A stretch of 10,155 bases of DNA. Source: Bacteroidales bacterium UBA1199 (GTDB lineage Bacteria; Bacteroidota; Bacteroidia; Bacteroidales; UBA932). The stretch is taken from the NCBI GenBank assembly GCA_002309795.1, contig DBXZ01000064.1, forward strand, positions 7,514-17,668. The letters are read 5' to 3'. Positions 1-7,488 of this stretch are shown here, piece by piece. The notes beneath the pieces are model-generated. The model had not been told where the DNA came from and searched no databases. It was given only the letters and a program-made list of their open reading frames with translations. Position 1 is the first letter of the stretch, and each line of letters begins with the position of its first letter. The translations under genes were made by a program, and so were the position numbers.

Positions 1-1211
1 CAGCAGGCCATCACCATCCAGAAGAAACCGGTGTAGCCCAGTCCCTCCTGCAGATAGCCGGCCACCGCGCCGGGCAGCAGCATCGAGAGGGCCATAAAGC
101 CCGTGCAGATGGCGTAGTGCGAGGTTTTGAGCGGACCGTCCGCAAAACGCATCATATAGACCGTGTAGGCCGTAAATCCGAATCCGTATCCGAACTGGTC
201 GAAGACCACCAGGCCGCCGATCAGCCAAAGCGACGCGGGCTGCAGCAGCGCCAGTACCAGATAGACCGCGCAGGGCAGCGCAAGGCTGAGCGCCATGGGC
301 AACAGGCACTTCTGCAGGCCGAAACGCGAGATGGCCAGTCCGCCCAGGATACCGCCCGCAAGCAGCGCAATCACCCCCGCAGTGCCATAGACTAGCCCGA
401 ATGCCGTCTTGTCGAGGCCCAGACCGCCCAGGGCGACGCCGTCGCTGAAGAAGGGATAGAGCATCTTGACCGAAAAGGCCTCCGGCAGGCGGAAGAGCAG
501 CATAAAGGCGATGGCCAGCCCGATTCCGGGTTTGGTGAAGAACGATCCGAAGGCTCGGCCGAATTCGCGCAGCACCTCCGCAGGCTTCTTTTTGCCGGCG
601 GTGCGGTCGTCCGCGGGACGGGGCAGCAGTAGCGCGTGGAACCAGGAAAGCAGGGCCAGAAGGCCGGCCGTGATAAGCAGGGTGGTGCGCCAGGCGCCGA
701 CCGTGGTCCCATTGCGGGTTTCAAGCCAGCCCGCCAGCACCACCAGCACACCCTGGCCGAATACCATCGCCACCCGGTAGAAGGTGTTGCGAATGCCCAC
801 GAAGGCGGATTGGTTGCGCTCGTCCAGTCCGATCATATAGAAACCGTCGGCGGAAATATCGTGCGTGGCCGAAGCGAATCCGGCTATCACAAAGAAGATG
901 ATAGTCAGCGTGAAAGGCGAATGGGCCGGCAAGGTCAGCGCAATCAGCGCCACGGAAACCGCCATCAGCAGCTGCATCACCAGAATCCACCACCGCTTGC
1001 TGCGGAAAATATCTACGAACGGACTCCAGAGCGGCTTGATCAGCCACGGCAGCCCAATCAGGCTCGTGAGCAGGGCCACCTTTCCGTTATCCATTCCCAA
1101 ATCCTTGAATATCAAGATGGAGATGGTGTTGACAATGAAGTAGGGCAGCCCCTCGAAAAAGTAGAGGGTCGGCACCCAGATCCACGGGGAGGTCGTTTGG
1201 GTCGCTTTCAT
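1..1211 (-). CDS. ampG: AmpG-like muropeptide permease (MFS), C-terminus beyond window
   Basis: An integral membrane transporter of the major facilitator superfamily, read from ATG at 1211 to the window edge without a stop, so about 403 residues are present and the C-terminus is missing. The N-terminus carries the AmpG-type segment PTLYFFEGLPYF, and the rest alternates hydrophobic helices with short basic loops (FRSKRWW, a KKK-rich central loop), as in 12-14 helix permeases. AmpG proteins carry GlcNAc-anhydroMurNAc-peptides from the periplasm into the cytoplasm for cell-wall recycling. The start overlaps the stop of the upstream SpoIID gene as ATGA, so translation is probably coupled. A SpoIID lytic transglycosylase would generate anhydro-muropeptides, so the pairing supports the substrate assignment. 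The substrate is inferred from family and context; other SLC33/AmpG-like MFS carriers remain possible. Confidence 0.85.
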   Translation of the reverse strand, partial: MKATQTTSPWIWVPTLYFFEGLPYFIVNTISILIFKDLGMDNGKVALLTSLIGLPWLIKPLWSPFVDIFRSKRWWILVMQLLMAVSVALIALTLPAHSPFTLTIIFFVIAGFASATHDISADGFYMIGLDERNQSAFVGIRNTFYRVAMVFGQGVLVVLAGWLETRNGTTVGAWRTTLLITAGLLALLSWFHALLLPRPADDRTAGKKKPAEVLREFGRAFGSFFTKPGIGLAIAFMLLFRLPEAFSVKMLYPFFSDGVALGGLGLDKTAFGLVYGTAGVIALLAGGILGGLAISRFGLQKCLLPMALSLALPCAVYLVLALLQPASLWLIGGLVVFDQFGYGFGFTAYTVYMMRFADGPLKTSHYAICTGFMALSMLLPGAVAGYLQEGLGYTGFFWMVMAC

Positions 1212-2464
1212 CGGAGAGTCAGTTGAGCTCCAGGATAATAGTGGGCCAGAATACCGGCATACGGGTAGCCGCGATGGCCCATCACGGCGGCGCCGATTTG
1301 ACAAAGTCCCACGCCATGGCCCCAGCCGCGGCCGTCGAGCACGATGCGGTTATTCGAATAGGAGACTTCGAAGGCGGAACTCTTGAGGTGACTTTCGGAA
1401 AGCCAGCGGCGGATGGTCAGTTCTTTGCCGACGGTCATCGTGCGGGCGGAACCCACGATACGCAGCAGCCGGATGCGGCCGGAAGCACCGCGTTCCAGCG
1501 GCTCCAACGCGCGAATCTCCTCACCGAAATCGATGCCGGAGCGGCGGCGGACCAGGTCGGCCAGCTCACGGCGGTCATATTCCACCCGCCAGTGATAGAA
1601 ATCTTTGGTTTCCAGGTCGTAATCGTTGAGCACCTGGGAGAGGACGGATTCGTCGGCGGTATCGCAAAAATCGGGACCGCCTTCGGCAGGCGCGTCGGGG
1701 ACCGGTGCCAGATAGGGATAATCGCGGTTCTCCCAGCAGGTGCTGAACCGTTCGGTCATTCCGCCACAGCATTTGGAGAAACGGGTGTCGCAGAGGGCGC
1801 CTTCGAAGGTCAGGACCTCTCCCCAGGTGGCCAGCACGGCCTCGTCTGCCTTGGGCGAAGAGAGGCGCGAGAGTCCCTGGTAGCGCTGGCAGTGGTCGTC
1901 GGCGCAGACGTCGAAGTTCAGATGGTCTTCGCGGTCAGCCCAGCGGATGAGGGTATCTTCCGTCTCCACGAATTCAGGACGTCCGGCGGGGACGATGCCG
2001 CGCCGCTCAATTTGCGCCAGCAGCCACGAACGCGAGATGACCGCGTGGGCCTTGAGGAATTCCGGCGAAGCGGTCGCCTTCATTTCGGAGGCAATCACGC
2101 AGCGCAGGTAATCCTCGATGCCAATCAGGTTGACGGCGGTGAGGCGATCCCCCTCCACCATCAGTTTGAGCGCGCCGGCAAACCGCTGCGCCTCTTTGCG
2201 CTGCCAGTGGAATTCCACCCCGATGGTGACGTCGGAGAGGACGAACGATGCCGGAGCAAAAGGCTCATTCGAAGCGGTTTGCAGCTCCGGGGTGAAGATC
2301 AGATCATCATAGAGCCGGCCGTCAAAAAAGACGCGCCCGTCGCGCCATTCAGCTTCCTGACGGCCTTCGTACCGCCTGCCTGCCACGATGCAGGGTTGCA
2401 GGAGGCGAAAGGCGACCTGCGGGGCGGAGAAGATGCCTACCGAGAGCTGGCGCTGGGGTTTCAT
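1208..2464 (-). CDS. SpoIID/LytB domain protein (probable glycan lytic transglycosylase)
   Basis: A 418-residue protein with a SpoIID/LytB domain from about residue 100 to the C-terminus. The diagnostic segment is [13 protein letters not shown] (116-128), with E127 aligning with the catalytic glutamate of SpoIID, followed by the conserved ALKAQA-like stretch ([12 protein letters not shown], 137-147). H181, C187, H191 and C192 resemble the zinc-site region of clostridial SpoIID. The C-terminal [15 protein letters not shown] (378-392) is the classical family signature. SpoIID cleaves denuded glycan strands during sporulation, but Bacteroidota do not sporulate, so the role here must differ. No signal peptide is evident at the N-terminus ([12 protein letters not shown]), which is unexpected for a wall enzyme. 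It overlaps by ATGA both the glycosyltransferase gene before it and the ampG gene after it. Confidence 0.88.
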   Translation of the reverse strand: MKPQRQLSVGIFSAPQVAFRLLQPCIVAGRRYEGRQEAEWRDGRVFFDGRLYDDLIFTPELQTASNEPFAPASFVLSDVTIGVEFHWQRKEAQRFAGALKLMVEGDRLTAVNLIGIEDYLRCVIASEMKATASPEFLKAHAVISRSWLLAQIERRGIVPAGRPEFVETEDTLIRWADREDHLNFDVCADDHCQRYQGLSRLSSPKADEAVLATWGEVLTFEGALCDTRFSKCCGGMTERFSTCWENRDYPYLAPVPDAPAEGGPDFCDTADESVLSQVLNDYDLETKDFYHWRVEYDRRELADLVRRRSGIDFGEEIRALEPLERGASGRIRLLRIVGSARTMTVGKELTIRRWLSESHLKSSAFEVSYSNNRIVLDGRGWGHGVGLCQIGAAVMGHRGYPYAGILAHYYPGAQLTLR

Positions 2465-3879
2465 CGGGCAGCGGCGTTCATCGCAATCCGGGCCTTGAGT
2501 TCCCAGGTCCGGATGCGGTCTTTGTAGAAGTTATTGGCGTTCACGCGGTCAATGTCGAGCGCGGCGTCGGAGTTCCCCTCCCAGCGGCGGCAGTTGTAGA
2601 TGGGCTCGTAGATGCGACCAATCTGGTATTCCCGGCAGATGCGCAGTCCCACGGCATAGTCTTCGCCATACTTGGTGGTCGGGAAATTGAAAGTGCGCAG
2701 GAGCGGCGTCCAGAAGCCGCGCGGTGCACCCAGACCGTTGATACGCAGGGCGTTGTTGCGTCCGTTCTCCGGCGTCCACTCGCGGTGGTCGATAATGCCC
2801 GGCGGGAGCGGATTCATCTGGAAATCGGTCATCTGATAGGTGCCGATCACCATGGCGCACTGCTGCTCGTAGAAGGCATCCACGAACTTCTCCACGGTGT
2901 CGGGGCCGGAGTAGAGGTCGTCCGAATCGAGCTGCAGGGCGAACCGGCCGCACGAAGGATGGTGCAGGGCCACGTTCCAGTTGCCGCCGATTGCGTGATA
3001 GCTCGGATCCTGGGCGATGTAAATCAGCTTTTTATCCGTTTGGAAACGTTTAATTACGTCTACGGTTCCGTCGGTGGAGTTGTCGTCCACCACAATCACG
3101 TTGTAGCGGTATTTGGTCTTCTGATTGAGTGCGGAGGCGATGGCATCGCCGATGGTCCGCACGCGGTTGCGGCAGGGAATGATGACGGAAGCGTCGAATT
3201 CGAAGTCGTCGTGGCCGAAGTCCACGCTCTTGAAGACCGGAGCCAGGTAGCCGCCGATGGCCTTGAGGTGGTCGGTCACGGCCGCCTCCATTTCAATCTG
3301 GACAGCGCGGTTCTTGGGGTCGACGTAATCGAACTGCTTCTCCCCGCTCTTGCGGGTATCGGTCTCGACGTCGTAGTACAGGAACTCGTTGATGTGCTCC
3401 AGTGCGCCCTTCTGCGAGACCTTCAGCCGCAGGTCGTAGAGGCCGGCGAACCGGTAGTCGGCCGTCATGCGGGAGACTGCCTCCTGCAGGGCGTCGGTGC
3501 GCCAGAGCGTCACCGGACCGAAGTCGAAGTCGTCGCGCAGCGAACCCAGCTGGAAGTCGATGACCGGTGCCGGCGTGTCCACGCCGTCTTTGCGGAAGAA
3601 GCGGTCGGCATAGACCATGGCCGCACCGATGGAGCGCTGCACCTCGATCATCCGTTCAATCGAAAAGAGGATGAAGTCCAGCGACGTATACTTGGTAAAA
3701 AGGAGCGTGTAGGGCGTTTGGGCGCGGGCGGCTATCTCGCGGATGACGGCCGTGGAGCGGATGGGCTCGTCCAGCAGGAAAATGTCGCCGACGGGCGCCT
3801 GACGGCGGAGGGCCGCTACGGTGTCGGCGGCCTGCGCGTCGTCATGATAGGGAACGAAACAGGTAACCGGCTTTTCCAT
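2461..3879 (-). CDS. Family 2 glycosyltransferase with divergent N-terminal domain
   Basis: A 472-residue soluble protein. The C-terminal half is a GT-A fold glycosyltransferase 2: [11 protein letters not shown] (229-239) opens the nucleotide-binding fold, [10 protein letters not shown] (263-272) follows, LQLDSDDLY (315-323) holds the metal-binding DxD-type motif, and GEDYAVGLR (405-413) with RRWEGNSD (431-438) form the acceptor and catalytic region. Residues 1-220 look like a second, degenerate domain of similar fold (FVPYHDD near the start, MVYADRFF at 88-95) without a convincing DxD. No membrane segment or signal is seen, so it should act in the cytoplasm. It lies 3 bases after the Sua5 gene and overlaps the SpoIID gene as ATGA. 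Neighbours suggest a cell-envelope glycan substrate, but donor and acceptor cannot be read from sequence. Confidence 0.85.
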   Translation of the reverse strand: MEKPVTCFVPYHDDAQAADTVAALRRQAPVGDIFLLDEPIRSTAVIREIAARAQTPYTLLFTKYTSLDFILFSIERMIEVQRSIGAAMVYADRFFRKDGVDTPAPVIDFQLGSLRDDFDFGPVTLWRTDALQEAVSRMTADYRFAGLYDLRLKVSQKGALEHINEFLYYDVETDTRKSGEKQFDYVDPKNRAVQIEMEAAVTDHLKAIGGYLAPVFKSVDFGHDDFEFDASVIIPCRNRVRTIGDAIASALNQKTKYRYNVIVVDDNSTDGTVDVIKRFQTDKKLIYIAQDPSYHAIGGNWNVALHHPSCGRFALQLDSDDLYSGPDTVEKFVDAFYEQQCAMVIGTYQMTDFQMNPLPPGIIDHREWTPENGRNNALRINGLGAPRGFWTPLLRTFNFPTTKYGEDYAVGLRICREYQIGRIYEPIYNCRRWEGNSDAALDIDRVNANNFYKDRIRTWELKARIAMNAAAR

Positions 3880-3882
3880 CGC

Positions 3883-4473
3883 TTATCCCCGGATGATCTT
3901 GATTTCGCCGTGAAGACCTACCTGAATGATCTGGGAAGGTTCGCCGGTAGCGCCCTCTTCCAGGCAGGGATCGGCCACCCAGTCGGCCGCTTCTATGATA
4001 TCAATGGGAATCTCCTCGTAGCTGACCGGAGCGGGCTCGCCCGAGTAGTTGGCGGAGGTGGAGACGATCGCCTTGCCGAAACGGCGGATCAACTGCACGC
4101 AGAAATCGCTTCCGGAAGGGATGCGGATGGCGGCCGTACCGTCTTCCGCCACCACGCCGGCAGCCAGGTGCACCGCGCCGGGATAGACGATGGTCATCGG
4201 GCGGTCGTTCACCTCGATCAGGTTGACGGCCACCTCGGGAATCTCCTTTACGTAACGGCCGATCATATCGGCATCAGCCACCAGGGTGACGAGCGCCTTG
4301 CTTTCCGCGCGGCGCTTGAGTTCAAAGACCCTGGCCACGGCATCGGGGTTGGTTGCATCGCAACCCAGTCCCCAGACGGTATCGGTGGGATAGAGAATCA
4401 CGCCGCCGGCTTTCAGGACAGCAATCGCCTCGTCGAGGTCGGCCTTGTCAAAAAGAGCTTTTTCGTTTTCCAT
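3883..4473 (-). CDS. tsaC: L-threonylcarbamoyladenylate synthase (Sua5/YciO/YrdC family)
   Basis: A 196-residue single-domain protein. It makes threonylcarbamoyl-AMP from threonine, bicarbonate and ATP, the first step of the t6A modification at position 37 of ANN-decoding tRNAs. Family motifs run in order: VILYPTDTVWGLGCDA (25-40), the basic ELKRRAESKAL stretch (51-61), MTIVYPG in the middle, AAIRIPSG, the STSANYSG signature (about 138-145) and the PSQII end motif. Length matches the short TsaC/YrdC form without the extra Sua5 C-terminal domain. YciO-type paralogues share the fold, so the t6A role is likely but not proven. Its ATG shares one base with the rhomboid stop (TGATG), so translation is probably coupled. 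Confidence 0.88.
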   Translation of the reverse strand: MENEKALFDKADLDEAIAVLKAGGVILYPTDTVWGLGCDATNPDAVARVFELKRRAESKALVTLVADADMIGRYVKEIPEVAVNLIEVNDRPMTIVYPGAVHLAAGVVAEDGTAAIRIPSGSDFCVQLIRRFGKAIVSTSANYSGEPAPVSYEEIPIDIIEAADWVADPCLEEGATGEPSQIIQVGLHGEIKIIRG

Positions 4474-5141
4474 CAGTTATACATTTGTCCGTGTTTCTTC
4501 CAGTAAACAACCAGGATCAGGGCGAAGAGCATGCCGCCCAGATGAGCGAAGTGCGCCACGCCGTCCTGCGTACCCATCACGCCGGTCAACAGCTCGATTG
4601 CGGCGAAAATCAGGATCAGCCATTTCGCCTTCAGCGGGAAGAAGGGCAGGAAAATCAGCCGCAGTTCCGCATTCGGGAAGAGCATCGCGAAGCCCAGCAG
4701 CACGCCGTAGATGGCGCCCGAAGCACCGACGGTAGGCACGCGCATCAAGCTCTGGGCCAGCGCTATATTGCCCGCGGAGGCGGCACTCGTGATCTGCAGG
4801 TGCATCACCAGGTTGTGGCAGAGGGCTGCGCCGAGTCCCACCACAAAGTAAAAGAGCAGGAACTTCTTGCTTCCCCACTGATTTTCCAGCACCGGGCCGA
4901 AGATGGCCAGGGCGTACATATTGAAGAAGATGTGCCAGAATCCGCCGTGCATGAACATGTGGGTAACCAGCTGCCAGGGGCGGAAAAGGGGCGATCCGAA
5001 GGAGAAAAGGGCGAATGTCCCGTACATCCGGTCTCCGCCCAACCAGGTCGCAATCATCACTACGATATTGATAATGACGATGTTGCGGACTACGGGCGGC
5101 AGGTTGGAGAATAATCTGGGACGGCCTGTATAGTAATTCAT
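4473..5141 (-). CDS. Rhomboid family intramembrane serine protease
   Basis: A 222-residue polytopic membrane protein of the rhomboid family, which cleaves transmembrane substrates inside the bilayer with a Ser-His dyad. Helix 1 is at about 20-34. The family segment WQLVTHMFMHGGFWHIFFNM (56-75) carries the loop and helix 2 histidine/asparagine residues. GASGAIYG (139-146) contains the nucleophile S141, and HFAHLGGM (197-204) supplies the catalytic histidine, by alignment with GlpG H200. All catalytic residues are present, so it should be active. The start overlaps the mutL stop as ATGA. Rhomboid genes next to mutL are, to my knowledge, common in Bacteroidetes; the substrate is unknown. Confidence 0.92.
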   Translation of the reverse strand: MNYYTGRPRLFSNLPPVVRNIVIINIVVMIATWLGGDRMYGTFALFSFGSPLFRPWQLVTHMFMHGGFWHIFFNMYALAIFGPVLENQWGSKKFLLFYFVVGLGAALCHNLVMHLQITSAASAGNIALAQSLMRVPTVGASGAIYGVLLGFAMLFPNAELRLIFLPFFPLKAKWLILIFAAIELLTGVMGTQDGVAHFAHLGGMLFALILVVYWKKHGQMYN

Positions 5142-6904
5142 AATTGTTTGTCGAGATCTTCAAGGGTGATTAAAACGGAAACTTTGCGGCCGTCGGCCGT
5201 GCGCTGGCTCTGGCGGCACTGGAACAGCTGTGCAAGCAAATCCTGTGCCCCCTGACGGGTGAGCGTTCCGCTTCCGGCGGCTGCGGCGCTGCGTGCCATC
5301 TTGCCGGCCAGGAAGGTCCGGTAGTCGTCGGAGAGGGATTCGTCGCGCAGGGCGGCGATCAGTTCGTCCACGGCTTTGGCCACACCTTCCGGATCGGTCG
5401 GATAACCTTCCGGCAACGCATTGACTACCAGCGCGCCACCGCCCAGCGAACGGATGTCGAATCCCAGGTCAACGAGCGTTTCGGCCTCCTCTTCGATGGT
5501 CAGGACTTCGTCGGGCGTACGCTGCAGCGACACGGGGAAGAGCGTCTGCTGGGCCACCGGCATGCGCTCCGCAATCCGCTCCAGATAGCGCTCGTAGAAG
5601 ATGCGTTCGCGGGCACGGCCGATATGGACGGCCAGCAGGCCCTGGTCGGTTTTGGTAACGACATATTTACCGCGCAGCAGGATAAATTCGTCTTCCGCAA
5701 AGGCCGGCGAGTCTTCAAAGAGCTGGCGGACGCCGGTGCTGTCGTAAGGCCGCGGCTCTTCCGTCTGCAGGAATTCCGTATTCTGGGGCGCCTTGAAAGG
5801 ATCGAACAGCGGATTGTAGTCGATCTTGGGCGGGGCCACATAGCCGCCACGCGAGACGGTGGACTGCAGCGTGGGGATCTCCGGCGCGCCTTTCATGTCG
5901 AAATCGATGGCCGGCATCATGGCGTTGCGGCCCAGGCCTTCGCGCACCACGGCGGCGAGCATCTCGAAGACCATCTGCTCCTCGGCGAACTTCACCTCGG
6001 TTTTGGCCGGGTGGATGTTCACGTCGACTTTGTCGGGTTCGGTTTCGAGCCAGAGGAAGTAGGTGGGGTTATAGCCCTCCGGAATCAGCTTCTCGTAGGG
6101 CCGGCAGACCGCTTTGTGCAGGTAGGGCGAGCGGAAGTAGCGGCCGTTGATGAAGAGGTACTGGTTGCCAGCCGTCTTGCGGGCCGCTTCGGGTGAGCCC
6201 ACGTAACCGCGGACCGTCACGACCGAGGTCTCTTCGCCCACCTCCGCCAGTTCCGCGGTCAGTTCGCGGCCGAAGACGTCCTGAATGCGCTGCTTGTGCG
6301 TGGTCACGGTGCGCAGGTTGTAGAGGTCCTTGCCGTTCGAAATGAGCCTCAGGGCCAGTTCGGGACGGGTGAGGGCCACGCGCAGGAACTCCTGGATCAC
6401 GGCGCGCAGTTCGGTGTTGTCGCTCTTGAGGAACTTGCGGCGGGCCGGGACATTATAGAAGAGGTTGCGGACGGCGATATTGGTACCCGAGGGGGCGGAG
6501 ACGGGACTGACGGAGACCTGTTTGGAGGCGGCCATCACGATTTCCGTGCCCACCGTATCGTCCGGGCGGCGGGTCTTGAGCGTCACCTCCGCCACGGCGG
6601 CAATCGAGGGAAGCGCCTCGCCGCGGAAGCCGAAAGTGGTGATGCGCTCCAGGTCGGCAGCCTCGCTGATTTTGGAAGTGGCGTGACGCTCGAAGCAGAG
6701 GGAGGCCTCTTCCGGCGTCATGCCGCAGCCGTCGTCGATTACCTGGATGAGCGTGCGGCCGACGTCGGTCACGGAGACGGTGACGGTTTGGGCGCCTGCG
6801 TCCACGGCATTCTCCATCAGTTCTTTGACGACGGAGGCCGGGCGGGCGACCACCTCACCGGCGGCAATCAGGTTCGACAGGTTCTCGGGAAGGACTTTCA
6901 GCAT
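5138..6904 (-). CDS. mutL: DNA mismatch repair protein MutL
   Basis: A 588-residue MutL, the ATPase that couples MutS mismatch recognition to downstream repair. The N-terminal GHKL ATPase is complete: IAAGEVVARPASVVKELMEN (13-32, with E28 and the Mg-binding N32), VIDDGCGM (55-62), RHATSKI (73-79), FGFRGEALPSIAAVA (91-105), then the transducer region with GTNIAVRNLFYNVPARRKFL (140-159) and KVDVNIHPAKTEVKF (292-306). A proline-rich linker (about 335-400) leads to the dimerisation domain. In that domain the usual DQH-type endonuclease motif is replaced by HIGRARERIFYE (427-438), so the D, Q and H are gone while two glutamates (E433, E438) remain. The start is 13 bases after the upstream small gene. 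Nicking activity is therefore doubtful, whereas ATPase and matchmaking roles look intact. Confidence 0.96.
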   Translation of the reverse strand: MLKVLPENLSNLIAAGEVVARPASVVKELMENAVDAGAQTVTVSVTDVGRTLIQVIDDGCGMTPEEASLCFERHATSKISEAADLERITTFGFRGEALPSIAAVAEVTLKTRRPDDTVGTEIVMAASKQVSVSPVSAPSGTNIAVRNLFYNVPARRKFLKSDNTELRAVIQEFLRVALTRPELALRLISNGKDLYNLRTVTTHKQRIQDVFGRELTAELAEVGEETSVVTVRGYVGSPEAARKTAGNQYLFINGRYFRSPYLHKAVCRPYEKLIPEGYNPTYFLWLETEPDKVDVNIHPAKTEVKFAEEQMVFEMLAAVVREGLGRNAMMPAIDFDMKGAPEIPTLQSTVSRGGYVAPPKIDYNPLFDPFKAPQNTEFLQTEEPRPYDSTGVRQLFEDSPAFAEDEFILLRGKYVVTKTDQGLLAVHIGRARERIFYERYLERIAERMPVAQQTLFPVSLQRTPDEVLTIEEEAETLVDLGFDIRSLGGGALVVNALPEGYPTDPEGVAKAVDELIAALRDESLSDDYRTFLAGKMARSAAAAGSGTLTRQGAQDLLAQLFQCRQSQRTADGRKVSVLITLEDLDKQL

Positions 6905-6917
6905 AGGCGAGTCGGTT

Positions 6918-7277
6918 CTAGCGAATCATACGAAGGAAGCCCTGACCCAGGAACCAGGCGAGCACGATGATGAGCGCCACGGAGACTACCGTCAGGATCT
7001 TTTTCATCCGGGAACGGGTCTTTGCGCGCGGCTCCTCGCTGTTGCGGCGGGCGCGGGCATAGGCGCCGTGAATCAGCGAACCGGGCACGTAATGGTCGGG
7101 GTTGCCGTCGGCAGCATCTTTGAGCGCCGCTTCCGCTTCTGCCCTGCGCATTCCCTCCGGGGTGCGGCCATATTTCTTATAGAGCTCTTCCAGACGCTCT
7201 TTGCGCTCATCGTAGTAACGCGGCGTGTAGTTGTACTGCCGCGGTTCGGGCGTACTGAAAAAAGTGATTCTTGCCAT
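6918..7277 (-). CDS. Small tail-anchored membrane protein of unknown function
   Basis: A 119-residue protein I cannot assign to a named family. Residues 1-90 are hydrophilic and charged, with a tyrosine-rich patch (NYTPRYYDERKERL, 16-29) followed by a helix-prone acidic and basic stretch. A basic segment (RAKTRSRMKK, 84-93) precedes one hydrophobic helix at about 94-111, and the protein ends a few residues later. This suggests a tail anchor with the bulk in the cytoplasm. The frame is open to another ATG at 7337, but the candidate promoter at 7304-7311 lies between the two ATGs, and the conserved-looking MARITFFSTPEPRQYNY start favours 7277. It is the first gene of the mutL operon and lies 13 bases before mutL. 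Confidence 0.75.
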   Translation of the reverse strand: MARITFFSTPEPRQYNYTPRYYDERKERLEELYKKYGRTPEGMRRAEAEAALKDAADGNPDHYVPGSLIHGAYARARRNSEEPRAKTRSRMKKILTVVSVALIIVLAWFLGQGFLRMIR

Positions 7278-7303
7278 GCTTCCGTCGATTTTTGTACAAA
7301 GTA

Positions 7304-7311
7304 CAAAGTTA
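7304..7311 (-). promoter_or_regulatory. Candidate promoter -7 box of the mutL operon
   Basis: On the minus strand the bases read TAACTTTG, a full match to the Bacteroidetes -7 consensus TAnnTTTG. Transcription would start near 7297, leaving a leader of about 20 bases to the ATG at 7277. No clear TTTG-type -33 box is seen at the expected distance (about 7331). A perfect 10-base palindrome, TTTGTACAAA (7291-7300), sits at the predicted start site and could be an operator or chance. Confidence 0.5.
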
Positions 7312-7340
7312 CGAAAATGGTTTGATATTCTTGCCATCTT

Positions 7341-7351
7341 GCCGCGAAAGG
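7341..7351 (+). repeat. Solitary REP-like arm
   Basis: GCCGCGAAAGG matches the 11-base arm of the hairpin repeats, and GCCGCGAAAGGCGT is shared base for base with the minus strand of the hairpin at 8542-8583. No complementary arm follows at the expected 20-base distance, so this is a singlet or decayed repeat. It lies about 30 bases upstream of the mutL operon -7 box. Confidence 0.55.
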
Positions 7352-7369
7352 CGTACTTTTTGTCCGGCG

Positions 7370-7411
7370 GTCACGAAAGGAATGAGAGAGCATTGCGATG
7401 CCTTTCGTGAC
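7370..7411 (+). repeat. REPIN-like hairpin A
   Basis: A perfect inverted repeat with arms GTCACGAAAGG (7370-7380) and CCTTTCGTGAC (7401-7411) around a 20-base spacer. All 11 arm bases pair. The spacer is asymmetric (begins AATGAGAGAG), which gives the element a direction; by this it points the same way as the hairpin at 8542 and opposite to those at 7442 and 8614. No U-tract follows on either strand, so it is not a standard terminator. Confidence 0.8.
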
Positions 7412-7441
7412 AAGAATATTGTTCTTTTCCGGCTAAATGCG

Positions 7442-7483
7442 GTCATGAAAGGGACGGAGACGGCTCTACATTCCTTTCGCGGC
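7442..7483 (-). repeat. REPIN-like hairpin B
   Basis: Arms GTCATGAAAGG (7442-7452) and CCTTTCGCGGC (7473-7483) enclose a 20-base spacer. Pairing is imperfect at two positions (T against G, which can wobble, and A/T changes in the outer arm). Read on the minus strand it starts GCCGCGAAAGGAATG, like hairpin A on the plus strand, so A and B face each other. It ends 5 bases before the stop codon of the RAYT gene (7489-7491) and would form in the 3' end of that transcript. Confidence 0.78.
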
Positions 7484-7488
7484 CTGAG

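Noticed and set aside
2404..2414. A further CGAAAGG arm inside the SpoIID gene
   Set aside because: It has no complementary arm at the 20-base distance and lies in coding sequence, so it is probably chance.
1223..2527. Long plus-strand frame opposite the SpoIID gene
   Set aside because: It is a shadow of GC-rich coding DNA; its translation has no recognisable domain while the minus strand encodes a clear SpoIID protein.
2785..4506. Plus-strand frame of over 500 codons opposite the glycosyltransferase and Sua5 genes
   Set aside because: It spans two well-supported genes on the other strand and has low-complexity composition typical of antisense frames.
4477..5163. Alternative minus-strand frame over the rhomboid gene
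   Set aside because: It is rich in Arg and Pro without membrane helices, whereas the other frame encodes a complete rhomboid with its catalytic residues.
7370..7483. A mini CRISPR array (42-base repeats with a 30-base spacer)
   Set aside because: The two repeats face opposite ways, the linkers on both sides are homologous rather than unique, there are only two units per side and no cas gene is near.
7370..7483. Rho-independent terminators
   Set aside because: The hairpins have 20-base loops and no T-tract on either strand. They are repeated elsewhere with the same build, which points to a repeat family.
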